Shown here one piece after another: positions 52,105 through 62,183 of a stretch of DNA of 64,000 nucleotides. Positions within the stretch are counted from its first letter, which is position 1. Every line of letters begins with the position of its first letter. The notes beneath the pieces are model-generated. The model searched no databases, was not told the origin of the DNA, and saw only the letters and a program-made list of their open reading frames with translations. The DNA is taken from NCBI GenBank assembly GCA_036521995.1, contig DATDGR010000166.1:1-64000 (forward strand), in the 5' to 3' direction. This stretch comes from Gp13-AA77 sp036521995 (lineage in GTDB: Bacteria > Acidobacteriota > Terriglobia > UBA7540). The translations under genes were made by a program, and so were the position numbers.

Positions 52105-53322
52105 GCGAGCTCGGTCTGAACGCAGCTTTGCCGTCTTCAAAATGATCGAGACCGACGTGGTTGGATTCGAGAATTACCTGCAGTCGAATAAGGGCAAAAT
52201 AGATCCCGAACTGCTGGCTGCCAAGATGTGCGGGCGCTGGCGCAACGGCGTTCCTCTGGCGTTGTCGCCGGACACCGACAGCCGCCCGCGGGAATCTCGC
52301 CCGAGCAATTGAACAACTTCGAATACATCATGCGGACGGCTCCGGCGATCCAAAGGGACTGCGCTGTCCCGTGGGCGCGCACAGGCGCCGCATCAATCCA
52401 CGAGGCCAGCCAGTCACGGGGCAGGGCCAACCCGGTGGTAGCAATAACACTCACCGGCTGATTCGTCGAGGCCTGCCCTATGGGCCCGCCTATGATCCCA
52501 CGCAACCCTACGGCGGCATCGAACGCGGGCTTCTCGGTTATTTCATCAACTCGAGCATTGAGAATCAATATGAGTTCGTGCTGGGGCACTGGGTAAACGA
52601 CAGCGAATTCGCCTGGTCGGTCGGGCTGCCTCCCAAATCGAAAGATCCCATGATCGGAACCCGGGACCCAGCGGAAAGCATTTTCGTGATTCCGCAGGCG
52701 AGTGGTTCGCCTCCGATCAAGATCACAGGGTTCTCAAGCTTCGTAACGACAAAGGCCGCCGCTTACTGCTTTCTGCCCAGCATCACCGCGGTCAGGACGC
52801 TCGCGCTGGTTCAATTGCAGGCGTACCAGACAATCAAGCCTTGTCAGCAACTACGCTATTGGAGCACGGTACCGTTTCGTCACGGGCCGATCGATGTCGT
52901 GAAGCATTCGGCTACACCGCCCCCCGACAATCCGGCGCATCCTTTGCAGAGGAACAAGCCGAACGCCTTGCAGGACGAATTGATCCGGCACCTGCAGGGA
53001 AACAGCAAGATGAGCAGTTTCGACTTCGGAATCCAGTTCCTCAACGCGGGCAGGATGACGTATTGGGGCAAACGTCGGGACGCCAACTTTTGGATCGAAA
53101 ACGCAAGTGTCGAGTGGGACGAAGCGGAAGCGCCTTTCCACACGGTGGCAAGGCTTACCCTCCTGCCGAAGTCGCAGCTTGGGCTGGATGCCGGCGCAGC
53201 GACCTACTTCGATGTCACAGGGCACTCGACGCCTGACACATTCCCCTCAGGAGCATTAATCGCGCCCGCTGGCCTGCGAAGGTTGCCAGCAGAAAAGCAC
53301 GCACGCGCGGGCAGCGGTTGTG
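52105..53322 (+). pseudogene. frameshifted Dyp-type peroxidase / catalase-like gene, N-terminus missing
   Basis: Three frames together encode a Dyp-peroxidase C-terminal half: KMIETDVVGFENYLQ and AAKMCGRWRNGVPLALSPD in the first, PEQLNNFEYIM in the second, RCPVGAH then RRRINPRG, HRLIRRGLPYGP and GLLGYFINSSIENQYEFVLG in the third. The distal part is catalase-like: FDFGIQFLN, IENASVEWDEAEAPFHTVAR, TYFDVTGHSTPDTFP. Frame shifts lie near 52295, 52360 and 53245; the correct terminal frame gives SINRARWPAKVASRK. The N-terminal 200 or so residues are absent. Inactive unless the frameshifts are sequencing errors. Confidence 0.75.
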
Positions 53323-53415
53323 ACCCGGGTTGAGATCGGTTTCAAAGCACAGTCACGCGAGATGAGGAGCCGAGCCGATACCGCGGAGTCAATCTGCGCT
53401 ACTTCCTCATCGGGT

Positions 53416-55884
53416 CTACTCGTGGCGCAGGGCCACCATCGGATCCACCCGCATGGCACGCCGGGCGGGCATGTAGCTCGCGAAAAATGCAACTCCGGTG
53501 AGGAGCAGCGAGACGCCGGCGAAGGTGACGAAGTCGGTGGCCCGAACGGCATAGAGCAGGCTTGCCAGCAGCCGCGTAACGGCCAGGGCTCCGGCGAGGC
53601 CGATGACCACACCCACGAGCGTCAGCCGCATGCCGTTGCCAACCACCAGCTTGAAAACATCGGTGCGGCGTGCCCCCAGTGCCATGCGAATGCCCACTTC
53701 GCGCGTGCGCTGGGCCACCAGATACGACATGACGCCGTACAGTCCCATGGTGGCGAGCAGCAGCGCGAGGCCGCCGAAGACGCTGAGCAGCAGTCCGGCC
53801 GCGTGAGCCGGAAAAAGCGGCAGCAGCATGATCTGCTTCATCGTTTCCACGTCGTAGAGCGCCAGATTCGGGTCCAGGGCCTGCACCTCGCGCCGCAGAC
53901 CCCGTAGCGCCGTGTCGGCGTCGCCTTGGGTGCGGACAATCAACCGCACTCGTGGCACGTAGTTCTGCCAGTATGGCTTGTACATGAAAGGCTGCGGGTC
54001 CTCACCCAAGGTCCGGTACTTGCCGGTCTTCACCACGCCGACCACTTCCGAGGCCTGCCGCCCCCCGTGGTCCTCCGCCACGCCCGTGATCACGCGTCGG
54101 CCCAAAGGGTCCTGGTGTGGCCAGAACCGGGCGGCCATCACGTCATTGATGATCACCACGCGCGGGGCGCCTTGGATATCGCGAGCCGTAAAGTCGCGTC
54201 CTCGAAGCAGGGGTATCCCCATGGCGCGAAAATAGCCGGGAGCCACCAAGACGTCGTCGACCGCCGGGCCAGGCTCTCCGGGCCGTGGCGCCGGCGAGCC
54301 CTCAATGGTCACTCCCTCGGTGCTGTTCGCGGTACCGAGCGGCAGCATGTCCGCCAGGCTGACAGCGCGCACGCCGGGCAAACCCGCCACGCGATCGAGC
54401 AGGTCCTTGTAAAAGGCCCGTCCACGGGCCTCGTGGTATCCAAAGGCTTCCACGTCGAGCGAGGCCACTAGCGCATCGTTCACGTCAAAGCCCGGGTCAA
54501 TCGATTGCGCGTTCACGAGGCTGCGCAGGCAGAGTCCGGCCCCGATCAGCAGCACCAGGCACACGGCCACCTGCACCGTCACTAGGACGCTGCGCAAGCG
54601 CGACCGCGCCTGGCCGCTCCCCGGAGTGCCGTCTTTCAGGCCTGAGACGAGATCGAGCCGCGAAGCGCGCAAGGCAGGCGCGAGTCCGAAGATGACGCCG
54701 GTCAGCACCGAGACGGCCAGGGTAAAGGCCAGAACGCGCCAGTCAACGGGAATCTCAAGTGAGACCGGGATGCCCGGCGGTTTCAGCCGCAGCAGGAGGG
54801 GCGCGGCAATGGCCGCCAGCAGAAGACCCGCCACGCCGCCGAAACAGCCGAGAATCACGCTTTCAGTCAGGCTCTGATGGACGAGTCGCCACCGACTGGC
54901 GCCGAGCGCGGAGCGGACCGCCATCTCGCGCCATCGTCCTGAGGCCTGCGCCAGCAGCAGATTGGCGGCGTTGGCGCAGGCGATGAGCAGCACCAGCCCA
55001 ACCACGGCCATGAGCGCCGCCGTGATGATGCCGAGGAAGCCCCGAAAGGGTCCAGGAATGAGGGTAGCGGGATAGGCGAGCGCCTCCAGGTCTTTGTTGC
55101 TGGCGGGATAGGAGCGAGCCAACTGCCCGGAGAGCACCAGCAGGTCTGCCTGCGCCTGCGGTCGCGTGACGCCGGGCTTCAGACGGCCATACACTTCCAG
55201 CCAGTATGAATTGCGGCTGGTGAGATCAGCGCCCGGAGCGACCGAGGGCTGCATGCCCATCGGCACCCAGACGTCCGGCGCGGACCCCACCATCACGCCG
55301 TGAAAGGAGGATGGCACCACGCCCACTACGGTGTAGGCGCGTCCGTTCAGCATCATGGGCTTCGATAGCGCCGAGGGGTCGCCGCCTAGCCGCTCGCGCC
55401 AGAATGCCTGCGAAACCATCGCCACCGGCTGCGCCACGCCCGGCTTATCTTCCTCAGGCAGGAACGTTCGTCCAAGCTGCGGCTTCACCCCCAGCACGGA
55501 GAAGTAGTTGGCCGACACGAGCAGGCCCTGGAGGGCCTCACCTTGACCGTCACGGCTCCAGACCAGCGTCGTCCCGTCGCCGGCGTCTGCGGCGAGGCCC
55601 GAGAACACGGAGTTGTGATCGCGGTAGTAGGCAAAATCGGGAAAGTTCAGCCCGTAATAGCCGTTGAAGAGGCCGCTCGCCTTCTTGTTGTGCAGCCACA
55701 CGTCCACCAGGCGCCCGGACTGCTCCACGGCGGGCGGGCGGAAGAGCAGGGAGTTCACCACGCTGAAAATCGTGGTGTTGGCTCCGATCCCAAGCGCCAG
55801 GGACAGCACCACAACGGCCGTGGCGCCCGGGTTCTTCACGAGCATCCGCAGCCCGTATCGTACATCCTGCATGAAAGCATTCAT
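53416..55884 (-). CDS. ADOP-family MacB/FtsX-type permease
   Basis: An 822-residue inner-membrane protein of the acidobacterial duplicated orphan permease type. It begins VRYGLRMLVKNPGATAVVVL, with TM1 and the SLALGIGANTTIFSVVNSLL block, then a MacB periplasmic core domain. The first FtsX domain is at ALMAVVGLVLLIACANAANL and a duplicated half reads QVAVCLVLLIGAGLCLRSL. The C-terminal FtsX domain is LATMGLYGVMSYLVAQRTRE through MPARRAMRVDPMVALRHE. No ATPase gene is adjacent, hence 'orphan'. Cargo or signal unknown. It ends 94 bp from the pseudogene, convergently. Confidence 0.93.
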   Translation of the reverse strand: MNAFMQDVRYGLRMLVKNPGATAVVVLSLALGIGANTTIFSVVNSLLFRPPAVEQSGRLVDVWLHNKKASGLFNGYYGLNFPDFAYYRDHNSVFSGLAADAGDGTTLVWSRDGQGEALQGLLVSANYFSVLGVKPQLGRTFLPEEDKPGVAQPVAMVSQAFWRERLGGDPSALSKPMMLNGRAYTVVGVVPSSFHGVMVGSAPDVWVPMGMQPSVAPGADLTSRNSYWLEVYGRLKPGVTRPQAQADLLVLSGQLARSYPASNKDLEALAYPATLIPGPFRGFLGIITAALMAVVGLVLLIACANAANLLLAQASGRWREMAVRSALGASRWRLVHQSLTESVILGCFGGVAGLLLAAIAAPLLLRLKPPGIPVSLEIPVDWRVLAFTLAVSVLTGVIFGLAPALRASRLDLVSGLKDGTPGSGQARSRLRSVLVTVQVAVCLVLLIGAGLCLRSLVNAQSIDPGFDVNDALVASLDVEAFGYHEARGRAFYKDLLDRVAGLPGVRAVSLADMLPLGTANSTEGVTIEGSPAPRPGEPGPAVDDVLVAPGYFRAMGIPLLRGRDFTARDIQGAPRVVIINDVMAARFWPHQDPLGRRVITGVAEDHGGRQASEVVGVVKTGKYRTLGEDPQPFMYKPYWQNYVPRVRLIVRTQGDADTALRGLRREVQALDPNLALYDVETMKQIMLLPLFPAHAAGLLLSVFGGLALLLATMGLYGVMSYLVAQRTREVGIRMALGARRTDVFKLVVGNGMRLTLVGVVIGLAGALAVTRLLASLLYAVRATDFVTFAGVSLLLTGVAFFASYMPARRAMRVDPMVALRHE

Positions 55885-56146
55885 TGCGCCCTCCGCGAGG
55901 ACCGCGCCGCTTCGCCGGCAGCGCGGCGCGCGATGGCCCCGCCTCTATTACGCGAAACCAGGGAGGAAAGTTTCCTGCCGGGTCGGCGGGCGGCGCATAG
56001 ATCTGTCCTCCAGGTAATAGAATCTCCAACAAACTGCTCTCAATGAAAGTCAGCTTGGGCTTGGCCCTCCGGCCGGTGGCTCTCGCAGCTCTTCGCTTCT
56101 GCCCAACCAGAGATTCCTACCCGCATTCGCGGTTCGTCAATCTACA

Positions 56147-57655
56147 ATGGCTGACATGTCTTCCATTCTCCCGGACTTTGCCGAGTTCCGCCGCCTGGCC
56201 CGCCGGGGCAACGTGATCCCGGTGGTGGCATCGGTGGTGGCCGACTTGGTCAGCCCGGTGGCGGCCTACCTGAAGCTCGCGAAGCCGTACCAGGAGGACG
56301 CCCACCCGCACAGTTTTTTGCTGGAGAGCGTCGAGGGTGGTGAGCGAATCGCGCGCTACACCTATTTTGGCGCCGACCCTTTTCAGACCGTCGCCTGCCG
56401 CGGGCGGCAGATTACAGTTCAACGGGGGAACCGTCGCAGCGAAGAAGCGGGCGACATCTTCGACTACCTCCGCGAGACGGGACGCCGCTACCAGGCGGCC
56501 GTCGCATCCGGATTGCCGCCCTTTTCGGCCGGCGCGGTCGGCTACGTCGCTTATGAAGCCGTCCGCCAGCTCGAGCATCTGCCGCCCCGCGTGGAGCCGG
56601 ATGTCAAACTCGACGACGCCTTCTTCATGTACTATCGCAACCTGGTGGCCTTCGATCACGTCGCCCATCGCATGCTGATCGTCTCCAACGTCTTCACGGA
56701 CGAAGGAACGGGGACTTTGGAAAGCAAGTATCGCAGCGCCCTGCGCGAGCTGGAGCGGATGCGCCGCGCTCTCGAAGGGCCGCAGCCTTCCTTGCCGCGC
56801 CGAGGGCACCGGGCTCGCGGCCCACTCCGGGTCAAGGCCAGCCTGACGCCGCCGCGGTTTGAGAAGATCGTGGGCCGCGCCCAGGAATACATCCGGGCCG
56901 GCGACATCTTTCAGGTCGTGCTGTCGCTGCGGCTGGCCGTGCGGCTGCGGGTGCCGGCCTTCGCGGTCTACCGGGCGCTGCGGGTGGTGAATCCCTCGCC
57001 TTACCTCTACTTCTTGCGCATGGGGCCCGTCACGGTTCTGGGGTCATCGCCGGAGATGCTGGTGAAGGTGAGCGGGCGCGCGCTCGAATACCGGCCCATC
57101 GCCGGCACGCATCCCCGCGGTCGCAGCGAAGAGGAAGACCTGGAACTGGAACGGAAGCTGGCGGCGGACGAGAAGGAGCGCGCCGAGCACCTGATGCTGG
57201 TCGATCTCGGCCGCAACGATCTCGGCCGCGTGGCCGAGACCGGCACCGTGAATCCGCGCGAGCTGATGTTTGTGGAGCGCTACTCCCACGTAATGCATCT
57301 GGTCTCGCGGCTGGAGGCCCGGCTGCGCGCGGATCAGGACAGTTACGCCGCCCTGGCCGCGTGCTTCCCAGCCGGAACTCTCAGCGGCGCCCCGAAGATC
57401 CGCGCCATGGAGATCATCGACGAACTCGAGCCCACGCGGCGCGGGCTCTACGGCGGCGCCGTCCTCTACGCCGACTTTTCCGGCAATCTGAACGCCTGCA
57501 TCGCCATTCGCACCGTCGTGGCACGTGACCGCACGGCGTATCTTCAAGCCGGCGCTGGCATCGTGGCGGACTCCGTTCCGGCCCGTGAATACCAGGAGTC
57601 CATGAACAAGGCCCGGGCGCTGCTGAAGGCGATTGAGATCGCCGAGAGGCGGTAG
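56147..57655 (+). CDS. trpE: anthranilate synthase component I
   Basis: A 502-residue chorismate-to-anthranilate enzyme that works with TrpG. The N-terminal domain has SFLLESVEGGERIARYTYFG, and the chorismate-binding C-terminal domain follows (AGDIFQVVLSLRL, NPSPYLYFLRMG, IAGTHPRGRSEEEDLEL, LMLVDLGRNDLGRVAETG, FPAGTLSGAPKIRAMEIIDE, VPAREYQESMNKARALLKAI). The tryptophan-feedback-site region LLESV and NPSPYMF-like segment are conserved. ATG 56156 is an alternative start. No trpG or other trp gene follows, and I find no Trp-rich leader peptide in the 262 bp upstream. Confidence 0.94.
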   Translation: MADMSSILPDFAEFRRLARRGNVIPVVASVVADLVSPVAAYLKLAKPYQEDAHPHSFLLESVEGGERIARYTYFGADPFQTVACRGRQITVQRGNRRSEEAGDIFDYLRETGRRYQAAVASGLPPFSAGAVGYVAYEAVRQLEHLPPRVEPDVKLDDAFFMYYRNLVAFDHVAHRMLIVSNVFTDEGTGTLESKYRSALRELERMRRALEGPQPSLPRRGHRARGPLRVKASLTPPRFEKIVGRAQEYIRAGDIFQVVLSLRLAVRLRVPAFAVYRALRVVNPSPYLYFLRMGPVTVLGSSPEMLVKVSGRALEYRPIAGTHPRGRSEEEDLELERKLAADEKERAEHLMLVDLGRNDLGRVAETGTVNPRELMFVERYSHVMHLVSRLEARLRADQDSYAALAACFPAGTLSGAPKIRAMEIIDELEPTRRGLYGGAVLYADFSGNLNACIAIRTVVARDRTAYLQAGAGIVADSVPAREYQESMNKARALLKAIEIAERR

Positions 57656-57754
57656 GCGCTCGATGGTTGCGCGGCTCGCGCCCAGCGTTGGACACGCAAG
57701 CTTTGGAACGGAGCCGGGCAACCCCCAGGCCCCGGCCCGATCCGCAGCCTGTCT

Positions 57755-58015
57755 CTAGCGCCTGTAGCCGTCCCTGTCTCCGTACCGGTAAGAGCGATAG
57801 TCATCACGATCACGCCGGCAACGCTTCCAGTAGCGCCGATCATCGCAGTCGTGACGACGCCGGTAGTAATCGTCACGATTGCGATACCGGCCCCAATCGT
57901 CACGATCCGACGTTACCCACGCCACGGTCACGGTAGCGTCTTGCCTGGCTGAAAGTGCGCTGGGAAGGAACGACAGCCAAACGAAAGCGAGTCCCAGAAT
58001 CTTAGTGCATCGCAT
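57755..58015 (-). CDS. small secreted Arg/Asp/Tyr-rich protein
   Basis: An 86-residue protein with strong GGAGG 8 nt before ATG 58015 and a clear signal peptide (ILGLAFVWLSFLPSALSA). The mature 60 residues are dominated by Arg, Asp and Tyr (RDDWGRYRNRDDYYRRRHD and following), highly charged and near-neutral overall, with two cysteines. It is not recognised as a family. Low complexity suggests a disordered surface or polyelectrolyte-binding protein. It is 52 bp upstream of the glgB 3' end on the same strand and 99 bp beyond trpE. Confidence 0.65.
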   Translation of the reverse strand: MRCTKILGLAFVWLSFLPSALSARQDATVTVAWVTSDRDDWGRYRNRDDYYRRRHDCDDRRYWKRCRRDRDDYRSYRYGDRDGYRR

Positions 58016-58067
58016 GGCCGTTACCTCCTTCGCGCACGATCAGGGCAACTCCGTGGCCCCTGCTCCT

Positions 58068-60017
58068 TTAGCCGGAGCTCTTGAAGAACACCACGGCCAG
58101 CGGTGGCACCGTGATGGTGAGCGAAGACGGGCGGGCATGAACGGGCACAGAGGCCGCTTCCACGCCGCCGCTGTTGCCAAGACCGCTGCCGCCGTAAAGG
58201 CTGGCGTCGCTGTTGAGGATCTCGCGCCAGTATCCGCCGCGCGGCACGCCCACGTGATAGTCCCACCGCGGCACGGGGGTGAAGTTGCACACCGCCAGGA
58301 TCATGTCGCCGGTGGAACGGCCTCGCCGGATGAAGCTGATCGTGCTCTGCATGCCGTCGTTGCAGTCGACCCACTCGAACCCGGCTGGATCAAAGTCCAA
58401 CTCGTGGAGCGCAGGTTCGGACGCGTAAGCGTGATTGAGATCGCGCACCCACTGCCATACCCCGCGATGAGGAGGGTACTCGAGCTGGTGCCAGTCCAGG
58501 CTCTGCTCCGGATTCCATTCGCGTCCCTGGCCGAATTCGCCGCCCATGAAGAGCAGTTTCTTGCCGGGCTGGCCGTACATGTACCCGAACAGGGCGCGCA
58601 GGTTGGCGAACACCTGCCAGGCGTCACCTGGCATCTTGCCGAGGAGCGACTGCTTGAGGTGAACCACTTCGTCGTGCGAAAGCGCCAGCACGAAATTCTC
58701 GGTGAAGGCGTAGAGCATGCGAAAGGTGAGATAGTTGTGGTGGTACTTGCGGTGCACCGGATCCCTGGACATGTACTCGAGCATGTCGTGCATCCAGCCC
58801 ATATCCCACTTCATGCCGAAGCCGAGACCGCCGACGTACGTCGGACGCGACACCATAGGCCAAGCAGTGGATTCCTCGGCCACCGTCTGCACGTCCGGAT
58901 GCTCCTTGTAGACGGCCTGGTTGAAATGGCGCAGAAACTCGATGGTGCCCAGGTTCTCCCGGCCGCCGTATTCATTGGGAATCCATTCGCCCGGCTGACG
59001 CGAGTAGTCGAGGTAAAGCATGGAAGCGACGCCGTCCACCCGCAAGCCGTCGGCGTGGTAGAGGTCGAGCCAGAAAAGGGCGCTCGAAAGCAGGAAGCTG
59101 CGCACCTCGTTACGGCTGTAGTTGAAGATGAAACTTTTCCAATCGGGGTGGAAGCCCTGGCGCGGATCAGCATGCTCGTAGAGATGGGTTCCGTCGAAAT
59201 AACCGAGCCCGTGGCCGTCGGTGGGAAAATGCGACGGCACCCAGTCCAGAATCACACCGATTCCCTGCTGGTGCAGCAGATCAACGAAGTACATGAAGTC
59301 CTGGGGTGTGCCGTAACGGCTGGTAGGTGCGAAATAGCCGGTGATCTGATAGCCCCACGACGGGTAGTAAGGGTGCTCCATGATGGGTAGCAGCTCCACA
59401 TGGGTGAAGCCCGTGGCGCGGCAGTATTCGGCCAGGCGCGACGCGAGGTCACGGTAGGAGAGGAAACGCTGCGGGTCGTCGGGCGACCGCATCCAGGAAC
59501 CGAGGTGCACTTCGTAGATGGAAAGGGCGGCACTCCTTGAGTTCCGGTCCCGGCGCGTCTCCATCCAGGCGCCATCGCCCCAGTTGTAGTCGAGATCCCA
59601 GATCACGGAGGCGGTCAGCGGCGGCTCCTGGTTCCAGAACGCCACAGGATCGGCCTTGTCGATCTGGTAGCCCAGGTAGTGCGAGGAAATGAAGTACTTG
59701 TATTTCATGCCTCGCACTGCGCCCGCCACGAAGCCGTGCCAGATCCCCGAGCCACCGAGCATTTCGAGCGGCCGGTTGGAGCGGTCCCAGAAGTTGAAGT
59801 CCCCCATCACGGTGACGCGCTCGGCGTTGGGCGCCCAGACCGCGAAGTAGGTGCCTTGTACACCATTGAGCGCTAGAGAGCGTGCTCCCAGCTTGTCGAA
59901 AAGGCGATAGTGGGTGCCTTCATTGAACAGATGGACGTCCATATCAGAAATGACCGCACTGGGCCCTTCAGGTATGGTGACGCCTGGCGTGGAGATGATG
60001 GATTCGTTGAGACTCAC
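58068..60017 (-). CDS. glgB: 1,4-alpha-glucan (glycogen) branching enzyme
   Basis: A 649-residue GH13 enzyme that makes alpha-1,6 branches in glycogen. A CBM48 domain (GTYFAVWAPNAERVTVMGDF, then GIWHGFVAGAVRG) precedes the TIM barrel. The barrel has THVELLPIMEHPYYPSWGYQ, GVILDWVPSHFPTDGHGL, the nucleophile Asp in LRVDGVASMLYLDY, acid/base Glu in TVAEESTAWP, and LALSHDEVVHLKQSLLGKMP. The all-beta C-domain completes it. Length is typical. Other glg genes are not in the window. Confidence 0.95.
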   Translation of the reverse strand: MSLNESIISTPGVTIPEGPSAVISDMDVHLFNEGTHYRLFDKLGARSLALNGVQGTYFAVWAPNAERVTVMGDFNFWDRSNRPLEMLGGSGIWHGFVAGAVRGMKYKYFISSHYLGYQIDKADPVAFWNQEPPLTASVIWDLDYNWGDGAWMETRRDRNSRSAALSIYEVHLGSWMRSPDDPQRFLSYRDLASRLAEYCRATGFTHVELLPIMEHPYYPSWGYQITGYFAPTSRYGTPQDFMYFVDLLHQQGIGVILDWVPSHFPTDGHGLGYFDGTHLYEHADPRQGFHPDWKSFIFNYSRNEVRSFLLSSALFWLDLYHADGLRVDGVASMLYLDYSRQPGEWIPNEYGGRENLGTIEFLRHFNQAVYKEHPDVQTVAEESTAWPMVSRPTYVGGLGFGMKWDMGWMHDMLEYMSRDPVHRKYHHNYLTFRMLYAFTENFVLALSHDEVVHLKQSLLGKMPGDAWQVFANLRALFGYMYGQPGKKLLFMGGEFGQGREWNPEQSLDWHQLEYPPHRGVWQWVRDLNHAYASEPALHELDFDPAGFEWVDCNDGMQSTISFIRRGRSTGDMILAVCNFTPVPRWDYHVGVPRGGYWREILNSDASLYGGSGLGNSGGVEAASVPVHARPSSLTITVPPLAVVFFKSSG

Positions 60018-60185
60018 TCTGCAGAAACCTCACCTTCCTGGAACGCTCGCCGGTTCCATCGCCAGTATAGCGGGAATCGCGATCTTCCCTCCTGAGATCT
60101 GGGGAAGCGTATTACATGCCGGCGACCTTACAAGGCTATCCGCTTCAGTGGCGGTGCCGCGCCTGGCCTCTGCGACCCCATGTCG

Positions 60186-60850
60186 TCAACGGATGGTGTT
60201 GGTGTCCTGGTTCTCAAGCACGTGTCTTGGGGCGCCGAGCTTGGCGATTTTGATCATGGCCCGGCCTACCTGTTCCGTCGTCGTTACGTACTTTGGGAAC
60301 AGGGCCTTCCACACGGGATAAATCGGCGCCCATCACGGCGTAAAGCGCCCGGTACAGTTTCGTCTTCGACTGAATGCCGTGCATCGGCTGGATATATGCG
60401 GGACGCAGCATATACTGCGCCTTGAAGGGCAACCGCTGCAGCGCGTTTTCGGTCTTACCCTTCACGCGCCCCCACATCACGCGACCGCGCTCGGAGCTGT
60501 CGGTGCCCGCTCCCGACACATAGAGGAACCTCATATCTGGGTTTAGCTTGGCCAGCGTTTGCGCAGCCGTCATCGTGATGCCGTACGTCACGCGCTTATA
60601 CTCCTGCTCGGTCATTCCTGCTGAGGAGACACTGAGGCAGAAGAAGCAGGCGTCATAACCCGAGAAACTTCCCGTGATGGCCGAGAAATCGGAGAACTCC
60701 TTGTAGCACGATTTCGTGCAGCTTCTCGTGCTGTTGTCCCGTGGCGCTGCGCCCAACGGCGAGGACGCTTTCCACCTCGCGATCCGGCAAGCATTCTCGC
60801 AAGACACCCAGCCCCACCATACCCGTAGCCCCAAACAGAATGATCTTCAT
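60186..60850 (-). pseudogene. frameshifted NAD(P)-dependent epimerase/NmrA-like gene
   Basis: The start at 60850 gives MKIILFGATGMVGLGVLREC, an extended-SDR cofactor motif, and continues to LHEIVLQ. The frame then shifts near 60700 to DFSAITGSFSGYDACFFCL, SSAGMTEQEYKRVTYGI, FLYVSGAGTDSSERGRVMWG and AQYMLRPAYIQPMHGI. A second shift near 60290 restores LFPKYVTTTEQVGRAMIKIA and ends at a TGA at 60186-60188. Together the three pieces make a normal 220-residue protein, so the gene was intact recently or the shifts are sequence errors. Confidence 0.8.
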
Positions 60851-60860
60851 GTCGCACCCC

Positions 60861-62183
60861 TCAGACATCGACCGGTGTCTCAGCGTCGACCAGGAGCCAA
60901 AGCAGTCCCGAGACGAGTGTAACCAGGGCAGCGCAATCCAAAGCCCAATTCCAGCCGAACCGGGTGGCGAGGTAAGCGGTCAGAATCGGCGAAAGCCATC
61001 CACCCAAATTGCCGAAAGTATTCATCAGACCCGAAAGCGACCCGGTATGAGTCTCCGTAAGGTCAATGCAGGTTGCCCAGAAGCTGGTAGCGGCGAACAG
61101 ATTAAACCCACCTCCGAGAGCAAGCAGGAGCACGGCCTGATGGGGGCTGGCGCTATGGCTGCCGATCCCGATCAAGGCTGCGGACCCTCCCATCCCCAGC
61201 CAGACTGCAACCTGGCGGCCCCGGCGCTTGCCGATCCTGGAGACCGCCACGTCCGAGAACCAGCCTCCTAGCGGGGTGAGCAGTGCCATGGCAACATAGG
61301 GCGTCGACCCCCACCAACCACCCTGGGTGAGAGTGAACCCGCGATCTTTAACCAGGTAGATAAAGAACCATGTATGAAAAAAGTAGATGGGATAGCCTTG
61401 GCAAAAGTAGCCGAGGATCAGGCCCCACACCGAGGGACTCGACAACAACGTGCGCCAAGGCGTAGGCCTCCGAACGGTAGGAAGAGCCGCCGGATCAGTG
61501 GACCTGCCGGCCCGGATCAGGTCCAACTCAGCCCGATTGATGCGGGGGTGCTCCTCCGGTCCGTTCGTCACGAAAAGTCGCCAGACGACCGCGAAGGCCA
61601 TTCCTATCAGGCCGCAGATGTAAAACGAACTCCGCCAGCCCCAGCGCTGCATCGTCCACGCGATCAAAGGAGGCGTGAGCGCGCCGCCCGCTCCGATGCC
61701 CGTGACGGCGAAGCTGCTGCCTCTGCCACGATGAGCCGAGCCCATCCAGTTCGAGACGATTCGATTGGCGTTGGGCAAGGCGGCGGCTTCGCCAGCCCCG
61801 ATCAGGAAGCGAACCATCGCAAAGGACCATGCCACCCCGAACCAGGCGCTCAGAGGCAGGCTGGGCGCAAGTGCGGTGGTGGCCGTGAGTAGCGACCAGC
61901 AGAAGATCGTCAGAGTCAGAACGCGGCGCGGACCATAGCGGTCGCCCGCCCAGCCTCCCGGAATCTGGAACAGCGCATAGCCCAGCAGGAAGGCGCTGAA
62001 GATCCATCCCATGGTCTGGTTGTCGAAGGCGTACTCGCTCTGGATGTCTCTGCCGGCGATGCTGAGGTTCAGCCGGTCCAGGTAGGTGAGCATCGTGACA
62101 CCCGTCAGGAGCACCATGACCTGCCAGCGAACACGCGTGGGGCGGAGATCCGACCGGGTCGGGGCCGATTCGAGGGTCTTCAA
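60861..62183 (-). CDS. MFS transporter, anion:cation symporter (ACS)-like
   Basis: A 440-residue, 12-segment inner-membrane transporter. It shows the ACS-type start (TMLTYLDRLNLSIAGRDIQ), GYALFQIPGGWAGDRYGPRRV (motif A) and GAGEAAALPNANRIVSNWM. Late segments are GGWFSDVAVSRIGKRRGRQ and GSLSGLMNTFGNLGGWLSP. ACS members take up hexuronates, galactonate or other organic acids. Its start overlaps the kinase stop by 4 bp, so the kinase and transporter are co-expressed. The substrate is unknown. Confidence 0.9.
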   Translation of the reverse strand: MKTLESAPTRSDLRPTRVRWQVMVLLTGVTMLTYLDRLNLSIAGRDIQSEYAFDNQTMGWIFSAFLLGYALFQIPGGWAGDRYGPRRVLTLTIFCWSLLTATTALAPSLPLSAWFGVAWSFAMVRFLIGAGEAAALPNANRIVSNWMGSAHRGRGSSFAVTGIGAGGALTPPLIAWTMQRWGWRSSFYICGLIGMAFAVVWRLFVTNGPEEHPRINRAELDLIRAGRSTDPAALPTVRRPTPWRTLLSSPSVWGLILGYFCQGYPIYFFHTWFFIYLVKDRGFTLTQGGWWGSTPYVAMALLTPLGGWFSDVAVSRIGKRRGRQVAVWLGMGGSAALIGIGSHSASPHQAVLLLALGGGFNLFAATSFWATCIDLTETHTGSLSGLMNTFGNLGGWLSPILTAYLATRFGWNWALDCAALVTLVSGLLWLLVDAETPVDV

